From assembly GCF_937616625.2 (NCBI RefSeq), contig NC_065577.1, forward strand, positions 22,891,501 through 22,955,500: a DNA stretch of 64,000 nt. The letters are read 5' to 3'. The notes under the pieces are model-generated. The model ran no database searches. It was not told the DNA's origin and worked only from the letters and a program-made list of their open reading frames with translations. A program made the position numbers and the translations under genes. The DNA comes from Mercurialis annua (taxonomy: Eukaryota > Streptophyta > Magnoliopsida > Malpighiales > Euphorbiaceae). Below, one piece after another: positions 1 through 15,500 of this stretch (within the stretch, counting starts at the first letter, position 1; every line of letters starts with the position of its first letter).

Positions 1-1105
1 AAAGAGACTTGAAACGAGCCATACTAATCTAGCTTCACTTTTTACGCATGCTTTGCATCGTAATATAACCTAACCATGCCTAGGTAATCGGAACGACGCG
101 TTAAAGAGAGTTGAGATGCGACATACTAATCTAGCCGTCACTTTTCACGCACACTTTGCGTAATGCAACCTAACAATGATTAGGTAATCGGAACGACGCG
201 TTAAAGAGATTTGAGACGCGACATACTAATCTAGCGTCACTATTCACGCAGACTTTGCAAAAAAATAAACTCACCATGATTACGTAATCGGAACGACATG
301 TTAATGAAACTTGCGACGCGACATCTTAATCTAGTGTCACTATTCACGCACACTTTGCGTAATATAACTCAACCATGCTTAGGTAATCAGAACGACGCGT
401 TAGAGAGACTTGTGACACGACATAAGCATCGTAATAAAAACGACGCGCTAAAGTGACTTGAGACACGCCATACTAATCTAGCGTCACTTTTTACGCAGAC
501 TTTGCGTAATATAACCTAACCATGCATAGGTAATTAGAATGACACATTAAAGAGACTTGAGACGCGACATACTAATTTAGCGTCACTTTTCATGCACACT
601 TTGCGTAATATAGCCTAATGATGCTTAGGTAATCGGAACGACACGTTAGAGAGACTTGTGACGCGACATACTAATCTAGCGTCACTTTTCACGCACACTT
701 TACGTAATATAAGCTAACCATGGTTAGGTAATCGGAACACGCGTTAAAGACATTTGTGACGCGACATAAGGATGGTAATCGAACGACGCGTTAAAGAGAC
801 TTAAGACGCGCCATACTAATCTAGCGTAACAATGCATAGGTAATCGGAAACGAGTTAAGGAGACTTGAGACGCGACATACTAATCTAGTGTCACTTTTCA
901 CGCACACTTTTTGTAGTATAAACTAACCATGCTTAGGTAATCGGAACGACGCGTTAAAGAGACTTCAGACGCGACATACTAATTTAGCGTCACTTTTAAC
1001 CATGCTTAGGTAACCGGAACACGCGTTAAAGAGATTTGAGACGCGACATACTAATCGAGCGTCACTTTTCACGCACACTTTGCGTAATATAACCTAACCA
1101 TGCTT
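1..1105 (+). repeat. Higher-order duplication, copy 1 (partner 4115-5219)
   Basis: This stretch reappears at an offset of 4114 bp with near-identical sequence, including private features: the TTTACGCATGCTTTGC variant near the start, the short-unit variants, a truncated monomer TAATCTAGCGTAACAATGCA, and GGTAACCGGAACACGCGTT near the end. Correspondence was checked at several points and the offset stays at 4114. Similarity drops after about 1105/5219. Neighbouring monomers within either copy are much less alike than the two copies are to each other, which shows a multi-kilobase amplification unit. Confidence 0.9.
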
Positions 1106-4100
1106 AGGTAATCTGAACGACGCGTTAAAGTGACTTGAGACGCGACATACTAAACTAGCGTCACTTTTCATGCACACTTTGCGTATTATTATATAACCAT
1201 ACTCAGGTAATTGGAACGACGCCGTTAGAGAGACTTGTGACGCGACATACTAATCTATCGTCACTTTTTACGCAAACTTTGCGTAATATAGCCTAACCAT
1301 CCTTAGATAAACGGAACGACGCATTAAAGTCACTTGAGACGCGCCATACTAATTTAGCGTCACTTTGTACTCGCACTTTGTGTAATATAACCTAACCATG
1401 CTTAGGTAATCGGAAAGATGCCTTAAATTGACTTGAGACGCGACATACTAATCTAGCGTCACTTTTCACGCGCACCTTGCGTAATATAACCTTACCATGC
1501 TTAGGTAATAGGAACGACGCGTTAAATAGACTCGAGACGCGACATACTAATCTATTGTCATTATTCACGCACACTTTGCGTAATATAACCTAACCATGAT
1601 TAGGAAATAGGAACGACGCGTTAAAGAGACTTGAGAATTGACATACTAATCTATTTTCACTTTTCACGCACAATTTGTGTAATATAACGTAACCATGCTT
1701 AGGTAATCGGAACGACGCGTTAGAGAGACTTGTTACGCGACATAAGCATGGTAATCGAAACGACGCATTACAGAGACTTGAGATGCGACATACTAATCTA
1801 GCGTTACTTTTCACGCACGCTTTGTGTAATATAACCTAACCATGCTTAGGTAATCGGAACAACGCGATAAAGAGAATTGAGGCGCGACATACTAATCTAG
1901 CGTCACTTTTCACGCACACTTTGCGTAGTATAACCTAACAATGCTTAGGTAATAAGAACGACTCGTTAGAGATCCTTGAGACGCGACATACTAATCTAAC
2001 GACGCGTTAAATAGACTTATGTCGCGACATACTAATCAATTGTAATTTTTCACGCACACTTAGACTAATATAACCAAACCATGCTTAGGTAATCGGAACG
2101 ACGCGTTAGAGAGACTTGTGACGCGACATAAGCATGGTAATCGAAACGACGCATACCTAACCATACTTAGGAAATCACAACCACGTGTTAGAGAGAATTT
2201 TCACATGACATACTAATCTAGGTCACTTTTCACGCACACTTTGTGTAATATATCCTAACCATGCTTAGATAATCGGAACGACGCGCTAAAGAGACTTGAG
2301 ACGCGATATACTAATCTAGCGTCATTTTTCACGCACAATTTTGTTAATCTAACTTAACCAAGCTTAGATAATCAGAACGACGCGTTAGAGACACTTGTGA
2401 CGCGACATAAGTATGGTAATCAAAACAACGCGTTAAAGAGACTTAAAACGCGCCATACTAATGTGGTGTCACTTTTTACGCACTCTTTGCGTAATATAAC
2501 CTAACCGGGCTTAGGTAATCGGAACGATGCATTAAGAGACTTGAGACGTAACATACTAATCTAGCGTAATTTTTCACGCACACTTTGCGTAATATAATCT
2601 AACCATGCTTAGGTAGTCAGAATGACGCGTTCAAGGGGCTTGAGACGCGACATACTAATCAAGCGACAGTTTCCACGCACACATGTAATATAACCTAACC
2701 ATGCATAGGTAATCGGAACGACACAAGGAGACTTGTGACGCGACATACTAATCTAGCGTCACTTTTCACAGACACTACCTAACCATGCTTAGATAATCGG
2801 AACAACGCGTTAAAGAGACTTGAGACGCGACCCACTAATCTAGCGTCACTTTTTACGCAAACTTTCCGTAGTATAAAAAACCAATGCTTGGGTAATCGGA
2901 ACGACGCGTTAAAGAGACTTCAGACGCGACATACTAATCTAGCGTCACTTTTCACGCACACTTTACGTAATATAACCTAACCATGCTTAGGAATTCGGAA
3001 CACGCGTTAAAGAGAATTAAGACGTGACTTACTAATCTAGCGTCACTTGTCACACACACTTTGCGTAATATAACCTAAACATGCTTAGATAATCAGAACG
3101 ACGCGTTAAAGAGACTTGAGACGGGACATACTAATCTAGCTTCAATTTTCACGCACACTTTGCGTAATCTAACCTAACCATGCTTAGATAATCATAACGA
3201 CACGTTAGAGACACTTGTGACGCGATATAAGCATGGTAACCAAAACTACGCGTCAAAGAGAATTGAAAAACGCCATACTAATCTAGTGTCACTTTTTACG
3301 CACTCTTTGCGTAATATAACCTAACCATGCATAGGTAATCAGAACGACGCGTTAAAGAGACTTGAGATGCGACATACTAATCTAGCGTAACTTTTCCTGC
3401 AGACTTTGAGTAATTTGACATAACCTGTAATCGGAACGACATGTTAAAGAGACTTGAGACGCGCCATACTAATCTGGCGTCACTTTTCACGCAAACATTG
3501 CGTAATATTAACCTAACCAAGTATAGGTAATCGGAACGACGCGTTAAAGTGACTTCAGACGCAACATACTAATCAAGTGTCACTTTTCACGCACAATTTG
3601 CTAAATACAACCTACAAATTCTTAGGTAATTTGAACGACATGTTTGAGAGACTTGTAACGTGACATACGAATTCTAATCGAAACGACGCGTTAAAGAGAC
3701 TTGAGACGTGTCATACTAATCTAGCGTCATTTTTTACGCACAATTAGCGTAATATAATCAAACCATGCTTAGGTAATCGTAACAACACGTTAAAGAGACT
3801 TGTGACATCACATACCAATCTAGTGACTCTTTTAACGCGCAGTAACATAACCATGCTTAGGTAATCGTAACGACGCGTTAAATAGACTCGAGACACGAAA
3901 TACTAATTGATTGTCACTTTTCACGCACATTTTGCGTAATACGCATGCTTAGGTAGTCGGAACGACGCGTTAAAGAGACTTGAGACGCGAAATACTGATT
4001 TATTGTCAGTTTTCATGCACACTTTGCGTAATATAACCAAACAATGTTTGGTAATCAGGACGCGCTAGAGACACTTGTGACCCGACATAAGCACAGTAAT

Positions 4101-4114
4101 TGAAACGACGCATT

Positions 4115-5219
4115 AAAGAGACTTGAAACGCACCATACTAATCTAGCTTCACTTTTTACGCATGCTTTGCGTCGTAATATAACCTAACCATGCTTAGGTA
4201 ATCGGAACGACGCGTTAAAGAGACTTGAGATGCGACATACTAATCTAGCTGTCACTTTTCACGCACACTTTGCGTAATGCAACCTAACAATGATTAGGTA
4301 ATCGGAACGACGCGTTAAAGAGATTTGAGACGCGACATACTAATCTAGTGTCACTATTCACGCAGACTTTGCGAAAAAATAAACTCACCATGATTACGTA
4401 ATCGGAACGACATGTTAAAGAAACTTGTGACGCGACATCTTAATCTAGTGTCACTATTCACGCACACTTTGCGTAATATAACTCAACCATTCTTAGGTAA
4501 TCAGAACGACGCGTTAGAGAGACTTGTGACGCGACATAAGCATCGTAATAAAAACGACGCGCTAAAGTGACTTGAGACACCCCATACTAATCTAGCGTCA
4601 CTTTTTACGCAGACTTTGCGTAATATAACCTAACCATGCATAGGTAATTAGAATGACACATTAAAGAGACTTGAGACGCGACATTCTAATTTAGCGTCAC
4701 TTTTCATGCACACTTTGCGTAATATAGCCTAATGATGCTTAGGTAATCGGAACGACACGTTAGAGAGACTTGTGACGCGACATACTAATCTAGCGTCACT
4801 TTTCACGCACACTTTACGTAATATAAGCTAACCATGCTTAGGTAATCGAAACACGCGTTAAAGACATTTGTGACACGACATAAGGATGGTAATCGAACGA
4901 CGTGTTAAAGAGACTTAAGACGCGCCATACTAATCTAGCGTAACAATGCATAGGTAATCGGAAACGAGTTAAGGAGACTTGAGACGCGACATACTAATCT
5001 AGTGTCACTTTTCACGCACACTTTTTGTAGTATAAACTAACCATGCTTAGGTAATCGGAACGACGCGTTAAAGAGACTTCAGACGCGACATAATAATTTA
5101 GCGTCACTTTTAACCATGCTTAGGTAACCGGAACACGCGTTAAAGAGATTTGAGACGTGACATACTAATCGAGCGTCACTTTTCACGCACACTTTGCATA
5201 ATATAACCTAACCATGCTT
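4115..5219 (+). repeat. Higher-order duplication, copy 2 (partner 1-1105)
   Basis: Second copy of the segment at 1-1105, 4114 bp downstream and in the same orientation. Small differences, such as ACGCGC versus CACCCC in single monomers, show the copies have begun to diverge. The intervening material (1106-4114) completes one presumed higher-order unit of about 4.1 kb, or roughly 42 monomer equivalents. Confidence 0.9.
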
Positions 5220-6599
5220 AGATAATCGAACGACGCGTTAAAGAGACTTGAGACGCGACATACTAATCCAGCGTAACTTTTCACGCAAACTTTGCGTAAA
5301 ATAACTTAATCATGCTTAGGTAATCGGAACGACGCGTTAAAGAGACTTAAGACGTGACATACTAGTCTAGCGTCACTTTTCAGGCACACTTTGCGTAATA
5401 TAACCTAACCAGTCTTAATTAATCGGAACGATACATTAAAGAGACTTGAGAAGCGCCATACTAATCAAACGTCAGTTTTCGAGCACACTTTGCGTAATAC
5501 AACCTAACCATACTTAGGTAATCAAAACAATGCGTTAAAGAGACTTGAGACGCGACATACTAATGTAGCGTCCCATTTTATGCACACATTGCATAATATA
5601 ACCTAACCATGCTTAGGTAATCGGAATGACACGTTAAAAAGAGTTGAGACGTGCCATACTATTTTAGCGTCACTTTTTACGTACACTTTGTGTAATATAA
5701 CCTTAACATGCTTAAGTAATCGGAACGACGCGTTAAAGAGACTTGAGACACGACATATTAATTCACTCACTCTTTGAGTAATATTACCTAACCATGCTTA
5801 GGTAATCAAAACGATGCGTTAAAGAGACTTGATACGCGACATAATAATCTATATTCACTTTTACCGCACACTTTGCATAATATAACCTAACCATGCTTAG
5901 GTAATCGAAACGATGCATTAAAGAGACTTGATACGCGACATACTAATCTATTTTCACTTTTACCGCACACTTTGCATAATATAACCTAACCATGCCTAGG
6001 TAATCGGAACGACGAGTTAGATAGACCTGTGACGCGACATAAGCATGGTAATCGTTACGACGCGTTAAAGAGACTTGAGATGCAACTTACTAATTTATTG
6101 TCACTTTTCACGCACACTTTGCGTAAGATAACCTAACCATGCTTAAATAGTAAGAAGGATGCATTAAAGAGACTTGAGACCCGACATACTAATCTAGCGT
6201 CTCTTTTCACGCACTCTCTGCGTAATATAACCTAACCATGCGTAGGTAATCGAAACAACGCGTTAGAGAGACTTGTGACGCGACATAGGCATGGTAATCC
6301 AAAACGATACGTTACAAAGATTTGAGACGCGTAATACTAATATAGCGTCACTTTTTTTGCACACTTTGCGTAATATAACCTAACCATGCTTATAAATCGG
6401 AATGACGCATTAGTGAGACTTGAGATGCGACGTACTAATCTAGCATCACTTTTCACGCACACTTTTAGGTAATAGGAACGACGCGTTAAATAGACTTGAG
6501 ACGCGACCTACTTATCAATTGTCCTTTTTCACACACACATTGCGTAATATAACCTCACCATGCGTAGGTAATCGGAACGACGCGTTAGAGAGACTTGTG

Positions 6600-9500
6600 A
6601 CGCAACATAGGCATGGTGATAAAAAACAACGCGTTACAGAGATTTGAGACGCGTAATAAAAATCTAGCGTCACTTTTTTTTGTACACTTTGCGTAATATA
6701 ACCTAAGCATGCCTAGAAATTGGAACGACGCATTAGAGAGACTTGAGAAGCGACGTACTAATCTAGCGCTACTTTTCACGCACACTTTGTGTAATATAAC
6801 CTAATCATACTTAGGTAATCGGAACGACGAGTTAATGAGACTTGTGACGCGAGATAAGCATGGTAATCGAAACGACGCGTCAAAAAGACTTGAGACGCGA
6901 CATACTAATCCAGTGTCAATTTTCACGCACACTTTTCGTAATATAACTCAACCATGCTAGTTAATCGGAACAACGCATTAAAAAGAATTGAGACGCGACA
7001 TACTAATCGAGCGCAACTTTTCACGCACAGTTTCTTTAATATAACCTAACCATGCTTATGTAATCGGAACGATGCGCTAAATATATTCGAGACATGACAT
7101 AATAATTTATTGTTTCTTTTCACGCACACTTTGTGTATTATAACCTAACCATGTTTAGGAAATCGAAACGACGCGTTAGAGCAACTTGGGACGCGACATA
7201 AGAATGGTAATCGAAACGACGCGTTACAAAGACTTGAGACACATCATATTAATCTAGCGTCACTTTTCATGCACACCTCGCGTATAACCTAACCTTGCTT
7301 AGGTAATCAGAACGACGCGTTAAAGAGACTTGAGACGCGACATACTAATCTAGCGTCACTTTTCAAGCACAATTTGCGTAATATAATATAAGCATGCTTA
7401 GGTAATCGGAACGATACATTAAAGAGCCGTGAGACGCGACATACTAATCTAGCGTCACTTTTCATGCACACCTTGCGTAATATAACCTAACCATGCTTTG
7501 GTATTCGGAACGACGTGTTAGAGAGACTTGAGAAGCAACATGCTAATTTAGCGTCACTATTCACGCACACCTTGCATAATATAAACTAACTATTCTTAGG
7601 TAATCCAAACGACGCGTTAAAGAGACTTAACACGAGACATACTAATCTAGCATCACTAAAAAACGCACACTTTGGGTAATATAACCAAACCATTCTTACG
7701 TAATCGAAACGACGTGTTCAAGAGACTTGAGATGCGACATACTAATCTAGCGTCACTTTTCACGCACTCTATGCGTAATATAACCTGAACATGCTTAGCT
7801 AATCGTAACGACTCGCTAAAGAGACTTTAGACGCGACATACTAATATATGTTGTCATTTTTTTCTGGCACACTTTGCGTAATATAACCTAACATTGCTTA
7901 GGTAGTCGGAACGACGCGTTAAATAGATTTGAGACGCAACATACTAATCTATTGTCATTTTTCACGCACACGTTACGTAATATAACCTAACCATGCTTAG
8001 GTAATCGGAACGACGCGTTAGAGAGACTTGTGACGCAACATAGGCATGGTAATCGAAACGACGCGTTACAGAGACTTGAGATCTGTAATACTAATTTAGC
8101 ATAACTTTTTTCCCACACTTTGGCTAATATGGTTGCTTAGAAATCGGAACGACGCATTAGAGAGGTTGGAGACGCGACGTATTAAGCTAGCGTCACTTTT
8201 CACGCACACTTTGCGTAATATAACCAAACCATTCTTAGGAAATAGGAGCGACGTGTTAATGAAACTTAAGACGCGACATACTAATCTTGCGTTAGTTTTC
8301 ATGAAACTTTGCGTAATATAACCTAACCAAACTTAGGTAATCTGAACGACGCGTTAAAGTGACTTGTGACGCGAGATAAGCATGGTAATCGAACGACGCG
8401 TTATACTAATCTAGTGTCACTTTTCATGCACACTTTTCGTAATATAACCTCACCATAATTAGTTAATAGGAACAACGCATTAAAGAGAACTGAGACGCGA
8501 CATACTAAAATCGTGGCACTTTTCACGCTCACTTTTCGTAATATAACCTAACCATGGTTAGGTAATGGCAACGACGCGTAAAATATACTTGAGACACTAC
8601 TTACTAATTTATTGTTACTTTTCACGCACACTTTGTGTAATACATAACCTAACCATGCTTAGGTAATTGGAACGACGCGTTAGAGAGACTTGTGACGGGA
8701 CATAAGCATGGTAATCGAAACGATGAATTAAAGATACATAAGACACGACACACTAATCTAGCGTCACATTTCAACCACATGTTGCATAATACAATCTAAC
8801 CATGCTTAGGTACTCAGAACGACGCGTTAAACAGCCTTGAGACGCGACATACTAATCTAGCGTCACTTTCACGCACACCTTGCGTAATATAACCTAACCA
8901 TGCTTAGGTAATCAGAACGACGCGTTAAATAGACTTTAGATACTAATCTAACTTCACTTTTCACGCACACATTGTGTAATATAACTTAATCATGCTTAGG
9001 TAATCGGAACGACGCGTTAACGAGCCTTGAGACGTGACATGCTAATCTAGCGTCACTTTCACGCACACCTTGCGTATTATAAGCTAACCAAGATTAGGCA
9101 ATCCGAACGACGCGTTAAAGAGACTTGAGACGCGATATGCTAATTTAGCGTCACTTTTCACGCACACTTTGCGTAATATAACCTAACCATTCTTAGGTAA
9201 TCAAAACGACGTGTTAAAGAGACTTGAGATGCGACATACTAGTCTAGCGTCATTTTTCACGCACTCTTTGCGTAATAAAACCTCACCATGATTAGGTAAT
9301 CGAGACGACTCGTTAAAGAGAGTTTAGATGCGACATTCTAATCTATTGTTACTTTTCACGCACACTTTGCGTAATATAACCTAACCATGCTTAGGTATTC
9401 GAAACGGCGCGTTAGAGAGACTTGTGACGCGATTTAAGCATGGTAATCGAAACGACGCGTTAAAGACACTTGAAACTCGACATACTAATCTAGCGTCACG

Positions 9501-12500
9501 TTTAACGCACACTTTGCGTAATATAATCTAACCATGCTTAGGTAATCGGAACAACGCGTTGAATAGACTTGATACGCGACATACTAAACTAGCGTCACTT
9601 TTCACGCACACTTTACATAATATAACTGTGCTTAGGTATTCGGAACACGCGTTAAAGAGACTTGAGACGTGAAATACTACTCTAGCGTCACTTGTCATGC
9701 ACACTTTGCGAAATATAACTTAACCATTCTTAGATAATCGGAATGACGCGTTAAACAGACTTGAAACGCGACATACTAATCTAGCTTCAATTTTCACGCA
9801 TACTCTGCGTAATCTAACCTAACCATGCTTAGATAATCATAACGACGCGTTAGAGACACTAGTGACGCGACATAAGCATGGTAACCGAAACTACGCGTCA
9901 AATAGACTTGAAACCCGCCATACTAATCTAGTGTCACTTTTTACGCCCTCTTTGCGTATTATAACCTAACCATGCTTAGGTAATCGGAACAATGCGTTAA
10001 AGAGACTTGAGACACGACATACTAATCTAGCGTAAAGTTTCACTCACACTTTGCGTAATGTGACCTAACCATGCTTAGGTAATCGGAACTACGCGTTAAA
10101 GAGACTTGAGACACGACATACTAACCTAGCGACAGTTTTCACGCAAACATTATGTAATATTAACCTAACCATGTATAGGTAATCGGAACGACGCGTTATA
10201 GAGACTTGAGACGCGACATACTAATCAATTGTCACTTTTTACGCAAAATTTGTGTAATACAACCTAACCATGCTTAGGTAATCGGAACGACATGTTTGAG
10301 AGACTTGTAACGTGACTTATGCATGGTAATCGAAACGAAGCGTTAAAGAGACTTGAGACGTGTCATGCTAATCTAGCGTCATTGTTTACGCACACTTAGC
10401 GTAATATAACCCAATCATGCTTAGGTAATCATAACAACGCGTTACAGAGACTTGTGACGTGACATACTAATCTAGCGACTCTTTTAACGCGCAGTAACAT
10501 AACCATGCTTAGTTATTCGGAACGACACGTTAAATAGACTTTAGACACGGAATACTAATTGATTGTCATTTTTCACGCACACTTTGCGTAATATAACCAA
10601 ACCATGCTTAGGTAATCGGAACGGCGCGTTAAATAGACTGGAGATGCGACCTACAATTCAATTTTCATTTTTCACGCACTCATTGTGTAATATAAACTCA
10701 CCATGCGTAGGTAACCGAAACGACGCGCTAGAGAGACTTGTGACGCGACATAGGCATGGTAATAAGAAACGACACGCTACAGATATTTGAGGCGCATAAT
10801 ACTAATCTAGCGTCACTTTTTTTTGTACACTTTGCATAATATAACCTAACCATGCTTAGAAATCGGAACGACACGTTTGAGAGACTTGAGACGCGACGTA
10901 CTAATCTAGCGTCACTTTTCGCGCACACTTTGTGTAATATAACCTAACCATACATAGGTAATCAGAACGACGCGTTAGTGAGACTTGTGACGCGAGATAA
11001 GCATGGTAATCGAAGCGACGCGTTAAAGAGACTTGAGGCACGACATACTAATCTAGCGTCATTTTTCACGCACACTTTTCGTAATATAACCCAACCATGC
11101 TTAGTTAATCGGAACAACGCGTTAAAGAGAATTGAGACGTGACATGCTAATCTAGTGTCACTTTTCACGCACACTTTCCGTAATATAACCTAACGATGCT
11201 TAAGTAATCGGAACGGCGCGTTAAATATATTTTAGACACGACATACTAATTTATTGTTTCTTTTCACGCACACTTTGCGTAATAGAACCTAACCATGCTT
11301 AGGTATTCGATACGACGCGTTAGAGAGAATTGTGACGCGACTTAAGCATGGTAATCGAAATGACGCGTTAAAGACACTTGAAACTCGACATACTAATCTA
11401 GCGTCCCGTTTAACGCACACTTTGCGTAATATAATCTAAACATGCTTAGGTAATCGGAACAACGCGTTGAATAGAATTGATACGCCACATACTAATCTAT
11501 TGTCATTTTCACGCACACTTTGCGTAATATAACCTAAGCATGCTTAGGTAGTCGGAACGACGCGTTCAATAGATTTGAGACGCAACATACTAATCTATTG
11601 TCATTTTTCACGCACACGTTGCATAGTATAACCTAACCATGCTTAGGTAATCGTAACGACGCGTTAGAGAGACTTGTGATGCGACATAGGCATGGTAATC
11701 GAAATGACGCGTTACTGAGACTTGAGATGCGTAATACTAATGTAGCGTAACTTTTTTCGCACACTTTACGTAATTTAACCTTACCATGCTCATTAATCGT
11801 AACGACGCATTGGAGAGACTTGAGACGCGACGTACTAAGCTAGCGTCACTTTTCACGCACATTCTTAGGAAATAGGAGCGACGCGTTAGAGAGACTTGAG
11901 ACGCGACATACTAATCTTGCGTCGGTTTTCATGAAACTTTGCGTAATATAACATAACCATACTTAGATAATCTGAATGACACGTTAAAGTGACTTGTGAC
12001 GCGAGATAAGCATGGTAATCGAAACAACGCGTTAAAGAGACTTGAGACGCGATATACTAATCTAGTGTCACTTTTCATGCACACTTTTTGTAATATAACC
12101 TAACCATAATTAGTAAATAGGAACAACGCGTTAAAGAGAACTGAGATGCGACATACTAAGCTAGCATCACTTTTCACGCTCACTTTGCATAATATAATCT
12201 AACCATGGTTAAGTAATTGCAACGACGCATTAAATATACTTGAGACACGACTTACTAATTTATTGTTACTTTTCACGAACACTTTGTGTAATATAACCTA
12301 ACCATGCTTAGGTAATCAGAACGACGCGTTAGAGAGACCTGTGACGTGACATAAGCATGGTAATCGAAACGACGCATTAAAGATACTTGAGACACGACTT
12401 ACTAATCTAGCGTCACTTTTCAAGCACAGGTTGCGTAATATAACCTAACCATGCTTAGGAAATCGGAACGACGCGTTAGAGAGACTTGTGACACGACATA

Positions 12501-15500
12501 AGCATGGTAATCGAAACGACGCATTAAAGATACCTGAGACACGACTTACTAATTTAGCGTTACTTATCAAGCACACCTTGCGTAATATAACCTAACCATG
12601 CTTAGGTACTCAGAACGACGCGTTAAAGAGCCTTGAGATGCGACATACTAATCTAGCGTCACTTTTACGCACACCTTGCGTAATATAATCTAACCATAAT
12701 TAGTTAATAGGAACAATGCATTAAAGAGAACTGAGACTCGACATACTAAGATAGCGTCACTTTTCACGCTCACTTTCCGTAATCTATCCTAACCATGGTT
12801 AGGTAATTGCAACGACGCGTTAAATATACTTGAGACACGACTTACTAATTTACTGTTACTTTTCACGCACAATTTGTGTACTATATAACCAAATCATGCT
12901 TAGGTAATCAGAACAACGCGTTGTGATGCGACATAAGCATGGTAATCGAAACGATGCATTAAAGATACTTAAGACACGACTTACTAATCTAGCGTCACTT
13001 TTCAATCACACGTTGCGTAATACAATCTAACCATGCTTAGGTACTCAGAACGACGCGTTAAAGATCCTTGAAACGCGACATACTAATCTAGAGTCACTTT
13101 CACGCAATCCTTGCGTTATATAACCTAACCATGCTCAGGTAATCAGAACGACGCGTTAAAGAGACTTTAGACGCGGCATACTAATCTAGCTTCACATTTC
13201 ACGCACACTTTATGTAATATAACCTAATCATGCTTAGGTAATCGAAACGACGCATTAACGAGCCTTGAGACGCGACATGCTAATCTAGCGTCACTTTCAC
13301 GCACACCTTGCATATTATAAGCTAACCAAGCTTAGGTAATCCGAACGACGCATTAAAGAGACTTAAGACGCGATATGCTAATTTAGCGTCACTTTTCACG
13401 CACACTTAGCGTAATATAACCCAACCATTCTTAGGTAATCAAACGACGTGTTAAAGAGACTTGAGATGCGACATACTAGTCTAGCGTCATTTTTCACGCA
13501 CTCTTTGCGTAATATAACCTCACCATGATTAGGTAATCGGGACGACTCGTTAAAGACAGTTTAGATGCGACATACTAATCTATTGTTACTTTTCACGCAT
13601 ACTTTGCATAATATAACCTAACCATGCTTAGGTATTCAAAACGGCCCGTTAAAGAGACTTGTGACGCGATTTAAGCATGGTAATCGAAAGGACGCGTTAA
13701 AGACACTTGAAACGCGACATACTAATCTAGCTTCACGTTTAACGCACACTTTGCGTAATATAAACTAACCATACTTAGATAATCGGAACGACGAGTTGAA
13801 TAGACTTGAGACGCGACATACTAATCTAGCGTCACTTTTCACGCATACATTATGTAATATAACCGTGCTTAGGTATTCGGAACACGCGTTAAAGAGGCTT
13901 GAGACGTGACATACTAATCTAGCGTCACTTTTCATGCACACTTTGCGTAATATAACCTAACCAATCTTAGATAATCGGAATGACGCGTTAAACAGACTTG
14001 AAACACGACATACTAATCTAACTTCAATTTTCACGCATACTCTGCGTAATCTAACCTAACCATGCTTAGATTATCATAACGACGCGTTAGAGACACTAGT
14101 GACGCGACATAAGCATGGTAACCGAAACTACGCGTCAAATAGACTTGAAACCCGCCATACTAATCTAGTGTCACTTTTTACGCACTCTTTGCGTAATATA
14201 ACCTAACCATGCTTAGGTAATCGAAACAATGCGTTAAAGAGAATTGAGACACGACATACTAATCTAGCGTAACTTTTCACTCACACTTTGCGTACTGTGA
14301 CCTAACCACGCTTAGGTAATCGAAACGACGCGTTAAAGAGACTTGAGACGCAACTTACTAAGCTAGCGACAGTTTTCACGCAAACATTGCGTAATATTTA
14401 CCTCCCCATGTATAGGTAATCGGAACGACGCGTTATAGAGACTTGAGACGCGACATACTAATCTAGCTTCAGTTTTCACGGACAATTTGCGTATAATAAC
14501 CTAACCATGCTTAGGTAATCGGAACGACGCGTTAAAGTGTGATTTGGGACGCGACATTCTAATCAAATGTCATTTTCACGCACAATTTGTGTAATACAAC
14601 CTAAAAATGCTTAGGTAATTTGATAGACATGTTTGGGAGACTTGTAACGTGACATAAACATGGTAATCGAAACGAAGCGTTAAAGAGACTTGAGACGTGT
14701 CATACTAATCTTGCGTCATTTTTTACGCACACTTAGCGTAATAAAACCTAACCATGCTTAGGTAATAGTAACAACACGTTACAGAGACTTGTGACGTGAC
14801 ATACTAATCTAGCGACTCTTTTAACGCGCAGTAACGTAACCATGCTTAGGTATTCGGAACGACAGGTTAAATAGAATTGAGACACAAAATACTAATTGAT
14901 TGTGATTTTTCACGCACACTTTGCGCAATATAACCAAACCATGCTTAGGTAATCGGAACGACGCGTTAAATAGACTTGAGTCGCGACCTACTTTTCAATT
15001 GTCATTTTTCACGCACTCATTGTGTAATATAACCTCACCATGCGTATGTAATCGGAACGACGCGCTAGAGAGACTTGTGACGCGACATAGGCATGGTAAT
15101 AAAAAACGACGCGCTACAGACATTTGAGACGCGTAATACTAATCTAGCGTAACTTTTTTTGTACACTTTGCGTAATATAACCTAACCATGCTTAAAAATC
15201 GGAACGACGCGTTAGAGAGACTTGAGACGCGACATACTAATCTAGCGTCACTTTTCGCGCACACTTTTCGTAGTATAACCAAACCATGCTTAGTTAATCG
15301 GAACAACGTGTTAAAGAGAATTGAGACGCGACATGCTAATCTAGCGTCACTTTTCACGCACACTTTCCGTAATATAACCTAACTATGCTAAAGTAATCGG
15401 AACGACGCGTTAAATATATTCGAGACACGACATACTAATTTATTATTTCTTTTCAAGCACACTTTGTGTAATATAACCTAACCATGCTTAGGAAATCGGA

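Noticed and set aside
1392..1814. Open frames of 60-90 codons with repeated VCRVSSLFNASFRLPKHG-type peptides, here and throughout the satellite
   Set aside because: They are the antisense frame of a 99-bp (33-codon) repeat. The consensus carries one TAG per monomer, and frames open only where it is mutated. No start context, no conservation of protein over DNA.
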